A DNA stretch of 64,000 nt from Pseudomonas eucalypticola (GCF_013374995.1 NZ_CP056030.1:1272501-1336500), one strand, 5' to 3'; counted from the stretch's first letter, positions 24,155 through 33,784 are shown. Translations and numbers: made by a program. The notes: a model not told the origin generated them from the sequence alone.

Positions 24155-24889
24155 ATGCGCGTGACCCGAATCTTCGCTGCTGCTGCCCTCGCGCTGCTCA
24201 GCACCGTCGCCCTGGCCGACGACAAGGCCGAGCAGGCCATCCGCAAGACCCTCGACACCCTGCACCTGGGTACCCCGGTGGACAGCATCTCCGCCAGCCC
24301 GCTCAGCGGCCTGTACGAAGTGAAGCTGCAGGGCAGCCGCGTGCTGTACGCCAGCGCCGACGGCAAGTTCGTGATGCAGGGCTACCTGTTCCAGGTGCAG
24401 GACGGCAAGCCGGTGAACCTTACCGAAGCCACCGAGCGCCAGGGCGTGGCGAAGACCATCAACGCCATTCCAGCCAATGAAATGGTGGTGTTCCCGGCCG
24501 TCGGCGAAACCAAGTCGCACATCACCGTGTTCACCGACACTACCTGCCCGTATTGCCACAAGCTGCACGAAGAAGTGCCGGCCTTGAACAAGATGGGTAT
24601 CGAGGTGCGCTACCTCGCCTTCCCGCGCCAGGGCCTCGGCTCGCCGGGTGACGAGCAGCTGCAGGCCGTGTGGTGTTCCAAGGACCGCCAGGGCTCGCTG
24701 ACCAAGCTGATCAACGGCAAGAGCGTCGATGCGCCCAAGTGCGCTAACCCGGTGAGCAAGCAGTTCGCCATGGGCCAGTCCATCGGTGTCAACGGCACGC
24801 CAGCCATCATCCTGGAAGACGGCCAGATGATTCCTGGCTACCAGCCGGCCCCGCAAGTGGCCAAGCTGGCCCTGGGTGCCAAAGGCTGA
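24155..24889 (+). CDS. dsbC: Periplasmic thiol:disulfide interchange protein DsbC
   Basis: A 244-residue precursor. A signal peptide (MRVTRIFAAAALALLSTVALA) is followed by the N-terminal dimerisation domain and a thioredoxin domain with the active site Cys131-Pro-Tyr-Cys134 (FTDTTCPYCHKLH) and the cis-Pro loop GVNGTPAI. It isomerises wrong disulfides in the periplasm. AGGAG lies 7 bp before ATG 24155. The 157-bp gap after xerD shows no other gene. Confidence 0.95.
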   Translation: MRVTRIFAAAALALLSTVALADDKAEQAIRKTLDTLHLGTPVDSISASPLSGLYEVKLQGSRVLYASADGKFVMQGYLFQVQDGKPVNLTEATERQGVAKTINAIPANEMVVFPAVGETKSHITVFTDTTCPYCHKLHEEVPALNKMGIEVRYLAFPRQGLGSPGDEQLQAVWCSKDRQGSLTKLINGKSVDAPKCANPVSKQFAMGQSIGVNGTPAIILEDGQMIPGYQPAPQVAKLALGAKG

Positions 24890-24917
24890 TGGCCGCCTGC
24901 ATGTCATCCAAGATCAA

Positions 24918-25006
24918 GGCCTGACGGGAATGCCCGCCAGGCCGTAAATACCAAGCCGCACGGGTGTGCGGCGGTTTGTCACGGCCGACCCTGTGTCGGC
25001 CGTTTT
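24918..25006 (+). terminator. Three tandem hairpins between dsbC and hom, the last terminator-like
   Basis: Hairpin 1 spans 24918-24943 (GGCCTG and CGGG against CCCG and CAGGCC). Hairpin 2 spans 24955-24972 (GCCGCAC/GTGCGGC). Hairpin 3 spans 24981-25003 (ACGGCCGAC/GTCGGCCGT) and runs into TTTT, 15 bp before the hom start. The last looks like an intrinsic terminator for dsbC or an attenuator in the hom leader. No leader peptide with Thr/Ile codons was found. Confidence 0.6.
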
Positions 25007-25020
25007 ATGGGGAGTTCAGA

Positions 25021-26325
25021 GTGAAACCGGTCAAAGTAGGCATCTGTGGGTTAGGTACCGTCGGTGGCGGCACCTTCAACGTACTTCAGCGCAACGCCGA
25101 GGAGATTGCCCGCCGTGCCGGGCGTGGTATCCAGGTGGCTCAGATTGCCATGCGTTCGCACAACCCGAATTGCCAGATTACCGGTACCCCCATTACCAAC
25201 GATGTCTTCGCAGTGGCCACCAACCCTGAGATCGACATCGTCATCGAATTGATCGGCGGCTACACCGTGGCCCGCGAACTGGTGCTCAAGGCCATCGAGA
25301 ACGGCAAGCACGTGGTCACCGCCAACAAGGCGCTGATCGCCGTGCACGGCAACGAAATCTTCGCCAAGGCCCGGGAGAAGGGCGTGATAGTGGCGTTCGA
25401 AGCCGCCGTGGCCGGTGGCATTCCGGTGATCAAGGCCATTCGTGAAGGCCTGTCGGCCAACCGCATCAACTGGGTGGCCGGCATCATCAACGGCACCGGC
25501 AACTTCATCCTCACTGAAATGCGCGAGAAGGGCCGCACCTTCGAAGACGTGCTCGCCGAGGCCCAAGCCCTGGGTTACGCCGAAGCCGACCCGACCTTCG
25601 ACGTGGAAGGCATCGACGCGGCGCACAAGCTGACCATCCTGGCGTCCATCGCCTTCGGTATCCCGCTGCAGTTCGACAAGGCCTACACCGAAGGCATCAC
25701 CAAGCTGACCACCGCTGACGTGAACTACGCCGAGGCCCTGGGCTACCGCATCAAGCACCTGGGCGTGGCCCGCAGCACCGCCGCCGGCATCGAACTGCGC
25801 GTGCACCCGACGCTGATCCCGGCCGACCGCCTGATCGCCAACGTCAATGGCGTGATGAACGCGGTGATGGTCAACGGCGACGCCGCCGGTTCAACCCTGT
25901 TCTACGGTGCCGGGGCCGGCATGGAGCCTACCGCTTCCTCGGTCATCGCCGACCTGGTGGACGTGGTTCGCGCCATGACCAGTGACCCGGAGAACCGCGT
26001 GCCGCACCTGGCCTTCCAGCCCGATTCGCTGTCGGCGCACCCGATTCTGCCGATCGACCAATGCGAAACCGCCTACTACCTGCGCATCCAGGCCAAGGAC
26101 CACCCGGGCGTGCTCGCCCAGGTCGCCAGCATCCTGTCCGAGCGCGGTATCAACATCGAGTCGGCCCTGCAGAAGGAAGTCGAGGAACAGGACGGCCTGG
26201 TGCCCATGATCCTGCTGACCCACCGGGTGCAGGAACAGCGCATGAACGACGCCATCAAGGCGCTTGAAGCGCTGGAAGGCGTGGTCGGCCAAGTGGTCCG
26301 CATCCGCGTCGAACACCTCAATTAA
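25021..26325 (+). CDS. hom: Homoserine dehydrogenase with C-terminal ACT domain
   Basis: A 434-residue monofunctional enzyme reducing aspartate semialdehyde to homoserine (Thr/Met branch). It shows the nucleotide-binding GICGLGTVGGG, catalytic-domain segments TANKALIA and AGIINGTGNFIL, EADPTFDVEGIDAAHKL, and an ACT domain (YYLRIQAKDHPGVLAQVASILSERGINIES, about residues 350-380) for threonine feedback. The start is GTG 25021 with GGGGAG upstream, matching the conserved VKPVKVGICG N-terminus. It stands upstream of thrC. Confidence 0.95.
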   Translation: MKPVKVGICGLGTVGGGTFNVLQRNAEEIARRAGRGIQVAQIAMRSHNPNCQITGTPITNDVFAVATNPEIDIVIELIGGYTVARELVLKAIENGKHVVTANKALIAVHGNEIFAKAREKGVIVAFEAAVAGGIPVIKAIREGLSANRINWVAGIINGTGNFILTEMREKGRTFEDVLAEAQALGYAEADPTFDVEGIDAAHKLTILASIAFGIPLQFDKAYTEGITKLTTADVNYAEALGYRIKHLGVARSTAAGIELRVHPTLIPADRLIANVNGVMNAVMVNGDAAGSTLFYGAGAGMEPTASSVIADLVDVVRAMTSDPENRVPHLAFQPDSLSAHPILPIDQCETAYYLRIQAKDHPGVLAQVASILSERGINIESALQKEVEEQDGLVPMILLTHRVQEQRMNDAIKALEALEGVVGQVVRIRVEHLN

Positions 26326-26349
26326 CTGGCAGCGGCAAGCGGTGAGCGG

Positions 26350-26407
26350 CACGCTGCAAGCGAGGCACCGCACGTTCATGAATGTGCGCGTACCCACTTG
26401 CAGCGTG
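26350..26407 (+). repeat. Nested inverted repeats between hom and thrC
   Basis: Outer arms CACGCTGCAAG (26350-26360) and CTTGCAGCGTG (26397-26407) are perfect complements. Inside them a second dyad at 26369-26388 (CGCAC...GTGCG around TTCATGAA) is also self-complementary. Together they can fold into one long hairpin in the 121-bp hom-thrC gap. It may tune thrC expression or be an intergenic repeat of the kind common in Pseudomonas. Confidence 0.6.
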
Positions 26408-26446
26408 TAGCCTGAAGCTTGAAGCTCGAACCAAAGGTTGGAAAAA

Positions 26447-27856
26447 ATGCGCTATATCAGCACCCGCGGCAAAGCCCCGGCCCTGAATTTCGAAGACGTG
26501 CTGCTGGCTGGCCTGGCCAGTGACGGCGGCCTGTACGTGCCGGAAAACCTGCCACGTTTCACCGTGGAAGAAATCGCCTCGTGGGCCGGCCTGCCGTACC
26601 ACGAGCTGGCGTTCCGCATCATGCGCCCGTTCGTCACCGGCAGCATCCCGGACGCCGACTTCAAGAAGATCCTCGAAGAAACCTACGGTGTGTTCGCACA
26701 CAACGCCGTGGCGCCGCTGCGCCAACTCAACGGCAACGAATGGGTGATGGAGCTGTTCCACGGCCCGACCCTGGCGTTCAAGGACTTCGCCCTGCAACTG
26801 CTCGGCCGCCTGCTGGACTACGTGCTGGCCAAGCGTGGCGAGCGTGTGGTGATCATCGGCGCCACCAGTGGTGATACCGGGTCGGCCGCCATCGAAGGCT
26901 GCAAGCACTGCGAAAACGTCGACATCTTCATCCTGCACCCGCACCAGCGCGTATCGGAAGTGCAGCGTCGGCAGATGACCACGCTGTTCGGCGACAACAT
27001 TCACAACATCGCCATCGAAGGCAACTTCGACGACTGCCAGGAAATGGTCAAGAACAGCTTCGCTGACCAGAGCTTCCTGAAGGGCACGCGCCTGGTCGCC
27101 GTGAACTCGATCAACTGGGCGCGCATCATGGCCCAGATCGTCTACTACTTCCACGCGGCCCTGCAATTGGGCGGCCCGGCGCGCTCGGTGTCGTTCTCGG
27201 TGCCTACCGGCAACTTCGGCGATATTTTCGCCGGTTACCTGGCGCGCAACATGGGCCTGCCGATCAACCAGCTGATCGTGGCCACCAACCGCAACGACAT
27301 CCTGCACCGCTTCATGAGCGGCAACCAGTACGTCAAGGAAACCCTGCACGCCACCCTGTCGCCGTCCATGGACATCATGGTGTCGTCCAACTTCGAACGC
27401 CTGCTGTTCGACCTGCACGGTCGCAACGGCGCAGCCATCGCCGAGCTGATGGACACCTTCAAGCAAGGGGGCGGTTTCAGCGTCGAGCAGGAGCGCTGGA
27501 CCGAAGCGCGCAAGCTGTTCGACTCCCTGGCGGTCAGCGACGAAGCCACCTGCGAGACCATCGCCGAAGTCTTCGCCCAGACCGGCGAAGTGCTGGACCC
27601 GCACACCGCCATTGGCGTCAAGGCCGCGCGCGAATGCCGCCGCAGCCTGGACATTCCCATGGTGGTGCTGGGCACCGCGCACCCGGTCAAATTCCCGGAC
27701 GCGGTAGTCAAGGCGGGCGTGGGCAAGGCGCTGGAACTGCCCGCGCACCTGACCGACCTGCTCAGCCGCGAAGAAAAGTGCACTGTGCTGCCCAACGACC
27801 TGAAGGCCGTGCAAGCCTTCGTCAGCCAGCATGGCAACCGCGGCAAGCCGCTGTGA
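26447..27856 (+). CDS. thrC: Threonine synthase
   Basis: A 469-residue PLP enzyme of the long ThrC class, converting O-phosphohomoserine to threonine. The N-terminal MRYISTRGKAPALNFEDVLLAGLASDGGLYVPE is diagnostic. The PLP lysine is in GPTLAFKDFALQLLG, the phosphate-binding loop in GATSGDTGSAAIEG and FSVPTGNFGDIFAGY. The ATG at 26447 is preferred to TTG 26438. It is followed by an intrinsic terminator. Confidence 0.95.
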   Translation: MRYISTRGKAPALNFEDVLLAGLASDGGLYVPENLPRFTVEEIASWAGLPYHELAFRIMRPFVTGSIPDADFKKILEETYGVFAHNAVAPLRQLNGNEWVMELFHGPTLAFKDFALQLLGRLLDYVLAKRGERVVIIGATSGDTGSAAIEGCKHCENVDIFILHPHQRVSEVQRRQMTTLFGDNIHNIAIEGNFDDCQEMVKNSFADQSFLKGTRLVAVNSINWARIMAQIVYYFHAALQLGGPARSVSFSVPTGNFGDIFAGYLARNMGLPINQLIVATNRNDILHRFMSGNQYVKETLHATLSPSMDIMVSSNFERLLFDLHGRNGAAIAELMDTFKQGGGFSVEQERWTEARKLFDSLAVSDEATCETIAEVFAQTGEVLDPHTAIGVKAARECRRSLDIPMVVLGTAHPVKFPDAVVKAGVGKALELPAHLTDLLSREEKCTVLPNDLKAVQAFVSQHGNRGKPL

Positions 27857-27877
27857 CGGACTAGTCCTGCAACACTT

Positions 27878-27900
27878 AAAGCCCGTCGCTGACGGGCTTT
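27878..27900 (+). terminator. Intrinsic terminator after thrC
   Basis: AAAGCCCGTC (27878-27887), 3-nt loop, GACGGGCTTT (27891-27900), then ATCTTTTCT. It begins 21 bp after the thrC stop. Confidence 0.88.
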
Positions 27901-27953
27901 ATCTTTTCTACGTGTCAAACTTGACCCTGGGAAACGGGTTCAAGGGCACGGGC

Positions 27954-30900
27954 ATGAAGCACGCACACCACGCATCGAAACGCTGGCTGGCCGCCTGGCT
28001 GGCGTTGCTGTGCCTGGCGTCCTGTGGGCTGGCGCAGGCTGCCCAGAGCCTGCCTTTCACCCTGATGCCGGCTTTCACGCAGTTGACCCCCCTGGTACTG
28101 GCCCCCGCCGACCAGCAATGGTTGCAGCGCCATGGGGTGCTGCGGGTGGGGGTCTCCATCACCGATCATGAACCGGTGGACATCACCGTTGACCGCAACC
28201 GGTACCGCGGCATCAGCGCCGATTACCTCAACCTGATCGCCGGCCGCTTGGGCGCGCCCCTGCAGATTCAAGGCTTTGCCCGTCGTGAAGAAGCCGTGGA
28301 GGCGTTGCAGAACCGCGAAATCGATATTCTTACCGGTGCCAGCGGCTTCGAACGGCAAGTGCCCGGGCTTGCCTTTAGCCGCGCCTACATGCCTGACGAT
28401 GCTGTGCTCGTGGTACGCGACACCGGGGCAGAGGCCGCCTTGCCTGCCGGCGGCAAGATCGCGGTGCTCGACGGTTACACTGACCTTGCGGTGCTGCATG
28501 ATGCCTATCCCGGCCACCCGATCGTAGTCGCCCCGAGCCTGGCCAGCGGGCTGGAGGCCGTGGCGCAGGGGGACGTGCAGGGCTTCGTCGGCAATGAGGT
28601 GGTGGTACGTGCCTACAGTGCCCTGCGGCCGTTCATGGGGTTGCGCATCGCCGATAGCGGCCGTTTGCCTGCGGCCGGCTTTGCGTTTGCCGTGCGCCGC
28701 GGTGACGGCCCCCTGCAGGCAATGCTCGACCGCGCGCTGGGCAGTATCGAAGAACCGCTGCGCCGCGAGATCCTGGGGCGCTGGACCGCCGGGCTGGGGT
28801 CGGACATTGCTCAACCGCGGGTGCAATTGAGCGCCGAGGAAGCGCAATGGCGCCAGGCACACCCCAAGGTCCGGGTGATCGCCAGCGAGTACCCACCCTA
28901 CTTGTACCGCGACCGCCAGGGCAATTGGGTCGGGCTCAACCGCGACGTGCTGGCCACGGTTTCGTCCATGACCGGCCTGCAGTTCGAATTCATCCCCTCC
29001 GGCTCCATCGCCCAGAACCTGCAGGCGTTGCGCAACGGCACCGCCGACATGAGCACCACGCTGTCGGAAAGCCCCGAGCGCAAGGTGTTCCTGGGCTTTA
29101 GCCACTCCTTCGGGGGGCAGGGCTGGGTGTTCGTGGTGCGCGGCAACGGCCCTGGCGTCGCGTCGCTGGATGACATGGCCGGGCGGGTTCTGGCCCTGCC
29201 ACGCGAGCACGCGCTAGAAAGCCAGTTGCGCCAGCAATACCCGCGCATCCGCTTGCGCCTGGTGGACACCTACGACCAGGCTCGCGACCTGGTACGCAAG
29301 GGCGAAGCCGATGCCACCCTGGACAGCGAGGTCAGCGCCTGGCGCGCGGTGGCCCGTTACCCCCAGGGCGAACTCAGGGTGGGGCGCAGCGTGGAGGGTG
29401 GCTGGGCGGCAGACCATTTTGCGGTGCGCCTGGCCGAGCCTTACTTGCTCAGCATCCTCAACAAGTCGCTGGAGGCCTACCCGGTGGCCGAACTGCGCGC
29501 GGTGCGGATCAAATGGCTGGGGGCGGTCGATGGCCAGGCGCCGGTGTGGCAGCGCATCGCGCCCTGGGTATGGTGGGCCCTGGCGGCGGCGTTGTCGTTC
29601 GGCCTGGTGTCGCTGATGTGGAGCAGCCGCCTGAAAGCACAGATCCACCAGCGGGAACGGCTGGAGGCCGAACTGGTGAAGGCCCGGGAGGTGGCCGAGC
29701 AGGCCAGCCAAGCCAAGAGTGGGTTTCTGGCGACCATGAGCCATGAGATCCGAACCCCCATGGCGGCCATCATCGGCTTGCTGGAACTGGAGCGCGAAAC
29801 CACCCGCCTGCGCGGCGGCGAGCCGTCGCGGGCCGTGGACGTGGCCTACCAGTCGGCCCGCGATCTGATCGCCTTGATCGGCGACAGCCTGGACCTCGCC
29901 AAGATCGAGTCCGGCAGCCTGCAACTGCTGCCCGAGGCCGTCGAGCTGCGCCCCTTCTTCGAAGCCATCGTGCAACTCTTCGCTGCCCAGGCCAGCCAAA
30001 GGCGCCTGGTGCTGGAGCTGACCCTTGCCCCCGAGGCCGACGGTGTCTACCGCTTCGACCCGTTGCGCCTGCGCCAAGTGATGCACAACCTGCTCAGCAA
30101 CGCCCTCAAGTTCACTGCGCGGGGCGGCGTGTACATCGACGTGCAGGGCCGTCCAGGCAGCCCGCTGCAGGTCAGCGTGCGTGACACCGGGGTGGGCATC
30201 GACAGCGAGCAGCAGGGCCGGTTGTTCAAGCCGTTCGTGCAGGTGGGTGGGCAACCGGACGGGCAGGGCACGGGGCTGGGGTTGAGCATCTGCAAGCAAC
30301 TGGTCAGCCTCATGGACGGGCAAATCCAGCTTAGTAGCGTCGTAGGCGAAGGCACCTGCGTGGTACTGCGCTTGCCGCTGCCTCGCGTGGCCGCGAAGCC
30401 TGGCACTGTCGTCGATGCGCCTCCTGACGTGCCCACGCGGGCCTTGCGCGTGCTGGTCGTGGATGACTTGTCGGCCAACCGGCTGGTGGTGGGCCAGCAA
30501 GTGGCCTTTTTCGGCCACGCGGTGCACACGGCCAGCAGCGGTGAAGAGGCCTTGGCCTGGTGGCGCGAGCACCCCGTGGACGTGATCATCACCGACTGCC
30601 GCATGCCGGGCATGAGCGGCTATGCCCTGACACAGGCCATTCGCAGGGCAGAAGCTGAAGCGGGGCGGCTGCCGGTGCCGATCTTTTGCTGTAGCGCCAA
30701 TGGCCAGGCAGAGGAAGCCGAGCGCTGTCGCGAGGCGGGCATGAACCAGTTGCTGGTCAAACCGCTGGAGCTGCAAGCGCTGGGCCGGCTGCTGGCTGGC
30801 TTGGGCGTACCGCCAGCCTTCGACATGGATACCCTGCGGCGCATGACCCAGGCCGACGCCGAAGTGATGCGCCGGATGCTCGAAGAGCTCCAGCGCAACA

Positions 30901-31163
30901 TCGCTCAGGAGCTGGAAGGGCTCGCCAGCGCCGTGTCCAAGGCCGACTGGCCGGCGTTGCGGGCGGCGCTGCATCGGCTCAAGGGGGTGGCCTGCCTGAT
31001 CGACGCCGCGCCCATGGCCAAGGCCTGCGCGGCCCTTGACGTCAGCGCCCGAGAACAGCGTGCCCAAGCCCTGGAAGATGAATGGGCGGCCCTGCACGCA
31101 CGCCTGGACGAGTTGGCCGAAGACATTGAGCGCCAACTCTGGGAAATGTCCTACCCAAAATAG
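27954..31163 (+). CDS. BvgS/RocS-like unorthodox hybrid sensor histidine kinase
   Basis: A 1069-residue protein with a signal peptide, two tandem periplasmic solute-binding (venus-flytrap) domains (about 50-280 and 290-520) and a membrane helix near 537-557 ([19 protein letters not shown]). A coiled linker leads to HisKA (MSHEIRTPM, His597), HATPase (N box [23 protein letters not shown]), a receiver domain (Asp881 in [12 protein letters not shown]) and an Hpt domain (His1007 in LHRLKGVA). There is no PAS domain, as in RocS1/EvgS types. It is followed by a REC-EAL protein and a LuxR-type regulator, the composition of the P. aeruginosa roc (sad) locus that controls fimbriae and biofilm. The ligand is unknown. 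ATG 27954 begins the signal sequence. Confidence 0.92.
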   Translation: MKHAHHASKRWLAAWLALLCLASCGLAQAAQSLPFTLMPAFTQLTPLVLAPADQQWLQRHGVLRVGVSITDHEPVDITVDRNRYRGISADYLNLIAGRLGAPLQIQGFARREEAVEALQNREIDILTGASGFERQVPGLAFSRAYMPDDAVLVVRDTGAEAALPAGGKIAVLDGYTDLAVLHDAYPGHPIVVAPSLASGLEAVAQGDVQGFVGNEVVVRAYSALRPFMGLRIADSGRLPAAGFAFAVRRGDGPLQAMLDRALGSIEEPLRREILGRWTAGLGSDIAQPRVQLSAEEAQWRQAHPKVRVIASEYPPYLYRDRQGNWVGLNRDVLATVSSMTGLQFEFIPSGSIAQNLQALRNGTADMSTTLSESPERKVFLGFSHSFGGQGWVFVVRGNGPGVASLDDMAGRVLALPREHALESQLRQQYPRIRLRLVDTYDQARDLVRKGEADATLDSEVSAWRAVARYPQGELRVGRSVEGGWAADHFAVRLAEPYLLSILNKSLEAYPVAELRAVRIKWLGAVDGQAPVWQRIAPWVWWALAAALSFGLVSLMWSSRLKAQIHQRERLEAELVKAREVAEQASQAKSGFLATMSHEIRTPMAAIIGLLELERETTRLRGGEPSRAVDVAYQSARDLIALIGDSLDLAKIESGSLQLLPEAVELRPFFEAIVQLFAAQASQRRLVLELTLAPEADGVYRFDPLRLRQVMHNLLSNALKFTARGGVYIDVQGRPGSPLQVSVRDTGVGIDSEQQGRLFKPFVQVGGQPDGQGTGLGLSICKQLVSLMDGQIQLSSVVGEGTCVVLRLPLPRVAAKPGTVVDAPPDVPTRALRVLVVDDLSANRLVVGQQVAFFGHAVHTASSGEEALAWWREHPVDVIITDCRMPGMSGYALTQAIRRAEAEAGRLPVPIFCCSANGQAEEAERCREAGMNQLLVKPLELQALGRLLAGLGVPPAFDMDTLRRMTQADAEVMRRMLEELQRNIAQELEGLASAVSKADWPALRAALHRLKGVACLIDAAPMAKACAALDVSAREQRAQALEDEWAALHARLDELAEDIERQLWEMSYPK

Positions 31164-31174
31164 GACTTGTCCTA
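31149..31174. repeat. Triple TAGGAC/GTCCTA element at the end of the hybrid kinase gene
   Basis: GTCCTA at 31149-31154, TAGGAC at 31161-31166 and GTCCTA at 31169-31174 alternate in orientation and overlap the kinase stop codon. The last two form a 6-bp dyad with a TT centre. It lies 75 bp before the REC-EAL gene and could bind the locus's own LuxR-type regulator. Confidence 0.4.
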
Positions 31175-31216
31175 TGTGTCTGGCCTGTTACACGGCCTAG
31201 AGTGTGCCCCAGCGTC

Positions 31217-31230
31217 GCCACTGAAGTGGC
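31217..31230. repeat. 14-bp palindrome GCCACT-GA-AGTGGC before the REC-EAL gene
   Basis: Perfect 6-bp arms 19 bp upstream of the REC-EAL start. Position suits an operator or a translational hairpin. Confidence 0.4.
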
Positions 31231-31248
31231 GTATTGAGAGATAGGCAC

Positions 31249-32562
31249 ATGCACGCACTGAAAGTCCTGATTCTTGAAGACAGTCCGTTCCAGCTGATGG
31301 CACTGCACCAGATGCTCAATGCCAGCGGGGTGTTCGACGTTTTGACCGCCGACACCGTAGAGGGTGCGCTGGGCTCGCTTGAGCGGCGCGGGCCGGTGGA
31401 CGTGGCCATCTGCGATCTGCAACTGGAGGAAGGTGACGGGCTGCAGGTGATCCGCCACCTGGCGCGGTACCGGCAAGCGCGTGCGCTGATCATTCTTTCC
31501 AGCCTGGGGCGCGACCTGCTCGACGGCGTCGGGCAACTGGCTCGGCACCTGGGGCTGCAGGTGCTCGGCGTGCTGGAGAAACCCGCCAGCCCGGCGGTGC
31601 TGCATGAACTGCTGCAAGGTTATGACCGAAACGCCGAGCAGCGGGCCATGCCGCTGGTTGAGGTCGACGAACTGGTGGCGCTGGACGAACTCACGGTTGA
31701 CCGCCTGCCGCAGTTGCTTGAACAGTGGCAGCCGTACTTTCAGCCCAAGGTGGCCTTGGACGGCCGGTTACTGGGCGTCGAGGCGTTGGTGCGCTGGGAG
31801 CATCCGGCCCTGGGGCTGTTGTCGCCGGCCAGCTTTCTGCCATTGGTGAGCTACGCCGGTTTGCTGCCGCACCTCAGCTGGCACATGCTCGACTGCGCGC
31901 TGGCCTTGAGCGCGTCGGTGCGCGACGAACAGGGCGAGGCCTTGCCGGTAGCCGTCAACGTGCCCACCTCGCTGATCGAAAGCGAAGGGTTCGTGGAGCG
32001 GCTCAGGGGCTTGCTTCAGCCCCTGGGCCTGCCGGCGTCGGTATTGACCCTGGAGATTGTCGAAAGCCAGCAGGCCTGCACCAGCAGCGTGGCGCTGGAG
32101 GCTTTGCTGCGCCTGCGTTTGCTGGGCTGCGGGCTGGCCATCGATGATTTCGGCATGGGGGATTTCAACCTGCAACGGCTGCTGGCCCTGCCGTTTTCCG
32201 AGGTGAAGATACCCAGCCAGTTCGTGCGTGGCGTAGCCGAGGACGGCCGCAAGGCGGCAGTGGTGGCCGGTGCACTGATCATGGCTCGGCGCATGGGCCT
32301 GGCTGTGGTGGTGGAAGGCGTGGAAACCGCCAGTGACTTCCTGGCGCTGGAAACCCTGGGCCAGCCTGCACTGCAAGGCCATTATGTGGCCAGGCCCATG
32401 GCCGGCCCGGCATTGCGCACCTGGATGGGCACCCACGAGGCCAGCCAATGGCCCCGCCCCGGTGAGACCGGGGGAAGTTCGGAAACAGAACACCACAGTG
32501 CATCTGCTGAACCGCGGCAGCTGCTTCCCGAGCTTCGCCCGGTCCCACAGGGGAATGAATGA
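31249..32562 (+). CDS. RocR-like response regulator with EAL phosphodiesterase domain
   Basis: A 437-residue REC-EAL protein. The receiver has Asp56 (ICDLQLEEGDG). The EAL domain (about residues 160-405) keeps the catalytic set visible by eye: GVEALVRWEHP, the Asn in AVNVPTSLI, the Glu in TLEIVESQ, AIDDFGMGDF, the Lys in EVKIPSQFV, VVEGVE and the Gln in LQGHYVARPM. It should therefore hydrolyse c-di-GMP to pGpG, as RocR does. It lies between the BvgS-like kinase and a converging LuxR-type regulator. The last 16 or so codons are provided by a REP-like repeat, so the tail is species-specific. Confidence 0.92.
   Translation: MHALKVLILEDSPFQLMALHQMLNASGVFDVLTADTVEGALGSLERRGPVDVAICDLQLEEGDGLQVIRHLARYRQARALIILSSLGRDLLDGVGQLARHLGLQVLGVLEKPASPAVLHELLQGYDRNAEQRAMPLVEVDELVALDELTVDRLPQLLEQWQPYFQPKVALDGRLLGVEALVRWEHPALGLLSPASFLPLVSYAGLLPHLSWHMLDCALALSASVRDEQGEALPVAVNVPTSLIESEGFVERLRGLLQPLGLPASVLTLEIVESQQACTSSVALEALLRLRLLGCGLAIDDFGMGDFNLQRLLALPFSEVKIPSQFVRGVAEDGRKAAVVAGALIMARRMGLAVVVEGVETASDFLALETLGQPALQGHYVARPMAGPALRTWMGTHEASQWPRPGETGGSSETEHHSASAEPRQLLPELRPVPQGNE
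32510..32552. repeat. REP-like element inside the 3' end of the REC-EAL gene
   Basis: The segment closely matches 40839-40882 (shared parts ACCGCGG, TTCCCGAGCTT and GCCCGGTCCCACAGGG). It is translated as the C-terminal tail of the REC-EAL protein. Confidence 0.65.
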
Positions 32563-32600
32563 GCTCCCGATCGGCCTCCGGATGGTTGGCTTCCGTGAAG

Positions 32601-33257
32601 TCAGGCCAGGCCATGTTCCTGGAGGTAAATGAACAACGCCGCATCGTTGGCCACCCCCAGCTTGCGCATGGCACTGACCTTCTGGGCGCTGACCGTCTGC
32701 TTGCTGCGGTTGAGTTGCTGGGCTATCTCACCTACCGACAGCCCGCCAGCCAGCAGGCGGGTCACCTCCAGCTCCCGGGGTGACAGCGCCTCGCGCTCGA
32801 ACAGGCGGTCGGGCCGCGCCTCGCCTTCCTGAAGCAGTACCTGGCTTACCGATTCGGCGATGAACACCTTGTTGCGGCGCAGTTGGGCAATGGCCTGCGG
32901 CAGTTCGCTGACCAGGCTGGCCTTGCCCAGCACGCCCTTCACGCCGGTTTCCAGCATGGAGCGGAACAAGCCGCCGTTGGTCAGCATGGTCACCACCAGA
33001 ATGGGCAGCGCTGGCCAGCGACGGTGCAGGGTCTCCAACAACCGCAGGCCATCGTTCTGGTGTTCGGCCGGCATCATGAAATCGGTGATCAGCAGGTCAC
33101 ACTCGCCTTCCTCCAGCCATTGGGTCAGTTGTGAGGGCGTACTGGCCTCGCCGACCACCAGCAAGTCAGGGTCCTGCTGCAGCACGGCGCGCAGCCCGAT
33201 CCGGAAGATGGGGTGGTCGTCTGCGATGAGTATGCGCAAGGGCGAGCGGCTATTCAC
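32601..33257 (-). CDS. RocA-like NarL/LuxR-family response regulator
   Basis: A 218-residue regulator. The receiver domain (ILIADDHPIFRIGL, phosphoacceptor Asp59 in LLITDFMMP) is followed by a LuxR-type helix-turn-helix (LSPRELEVTRLLAGGLSVGEIAQQLNRSKQTVSAQKVSAMRKLGV). It converges on the REC-EAL gene with 38 bp between stops. In the Roc/Sad system the kinase signals to both regulators, one acting on DNA and one on c-di-GMP. That partnership is inferred from context here. Confidence 0.92.
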   Translation of the reverse strand: MNSRSPLRILIADDHPIFRIGLRAVLQQDPDLLVVGEASTPSQLTQWLEEGECDLLITDFMMPAEHQNDGLRLLETLHRRWPALPILVVTMLTNGGLFRSMLETGVKGVLGKASLVSELPQAIAQLRRNKVFIAESVSQVLLQEGEARPDRLFEREALSPRELEVTRLLAGGLSVGEIAQQLNRSKQTVSAQKVSAMRKLGVANDAALFIYLQEHGLA

Positions 33258-33476
33258 GAGGGTTGCTCCGTGGCGAGGCTATCAGTCTGGCACATCCGCG
33301 AGCCTTTACGGGTCCACTGCCACCCGTGGGGCTGGCTTTTTCGGTATTTCAACTGTCATATTCCACGGGCAAGCTGAAACCGCACTTTCACTCCCCGCCG
33401 GGCGCATTAGAACTTTTTGCCCTTACGGCGGGTCATTGATAGACACCTTGATTTCGAACAACTGAGTGGTGATCGA

Positions 33477-33767
33477 ATGGAAAATATCAACGAGCTGCTG
33501 ACTGAAGCACTGACGCCTTACCACGTGGACGTGGTCGATGTGGGCGGCCCGCTTGAATGCCGGGTGATATTGCGCGATTCGACCGGCGCTCTGGTACTGG
33601 ACCGGCGCTTCAGCCGTCGCCAGTTCGCCGACACCCGGGCGCTCACCGACGTCGTTGACGGCCTGCACCGGGACCTGATGGTCGTCGAAGGCCGCCTGCA
33701 ACCCTGCATGCTGGCGGCGATGGCTGCCAGTGTGCAGGCACCTGTTGCTGGCGCGGTGATGAGCTAG
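33477..33767 (+). CDS. DUF3509 family protein
   Basis: A 96-residue protein typical of the Pseudomonas DUF3509 family (MENINELLTEALTPYHVDVVDVGGPLECRVILRD, then RRFSRRQFADTRALTDVVDGLHRDLMVVEG). The function is unknown; it is probably cytoplasmic. The 219-bp gap to the divergent LuxR-type regulator shows no other gene. It is followed by a structured 3' region ending in a terminator. Confidence 0.82.
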   Translation: MENINELLTEALTPYHVDVVDVGGPLECRVILRDSTGALVLDRRFSRRQFADTRALTDVVDGLHRDLMVVEGRLQPCMLAAMAASVQAPVAGAVMS

Positions 33768-33784
33768 GGAACCTTCCGCAAGCG

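Noticed and set aside
29214..31136. A 640-codon minus-strand frame opposite the hybrid kinase
   Set aside because: Long only because stop codons are rare in this G+C-rich frame. The plus-strand kinase has five recognisable domains.
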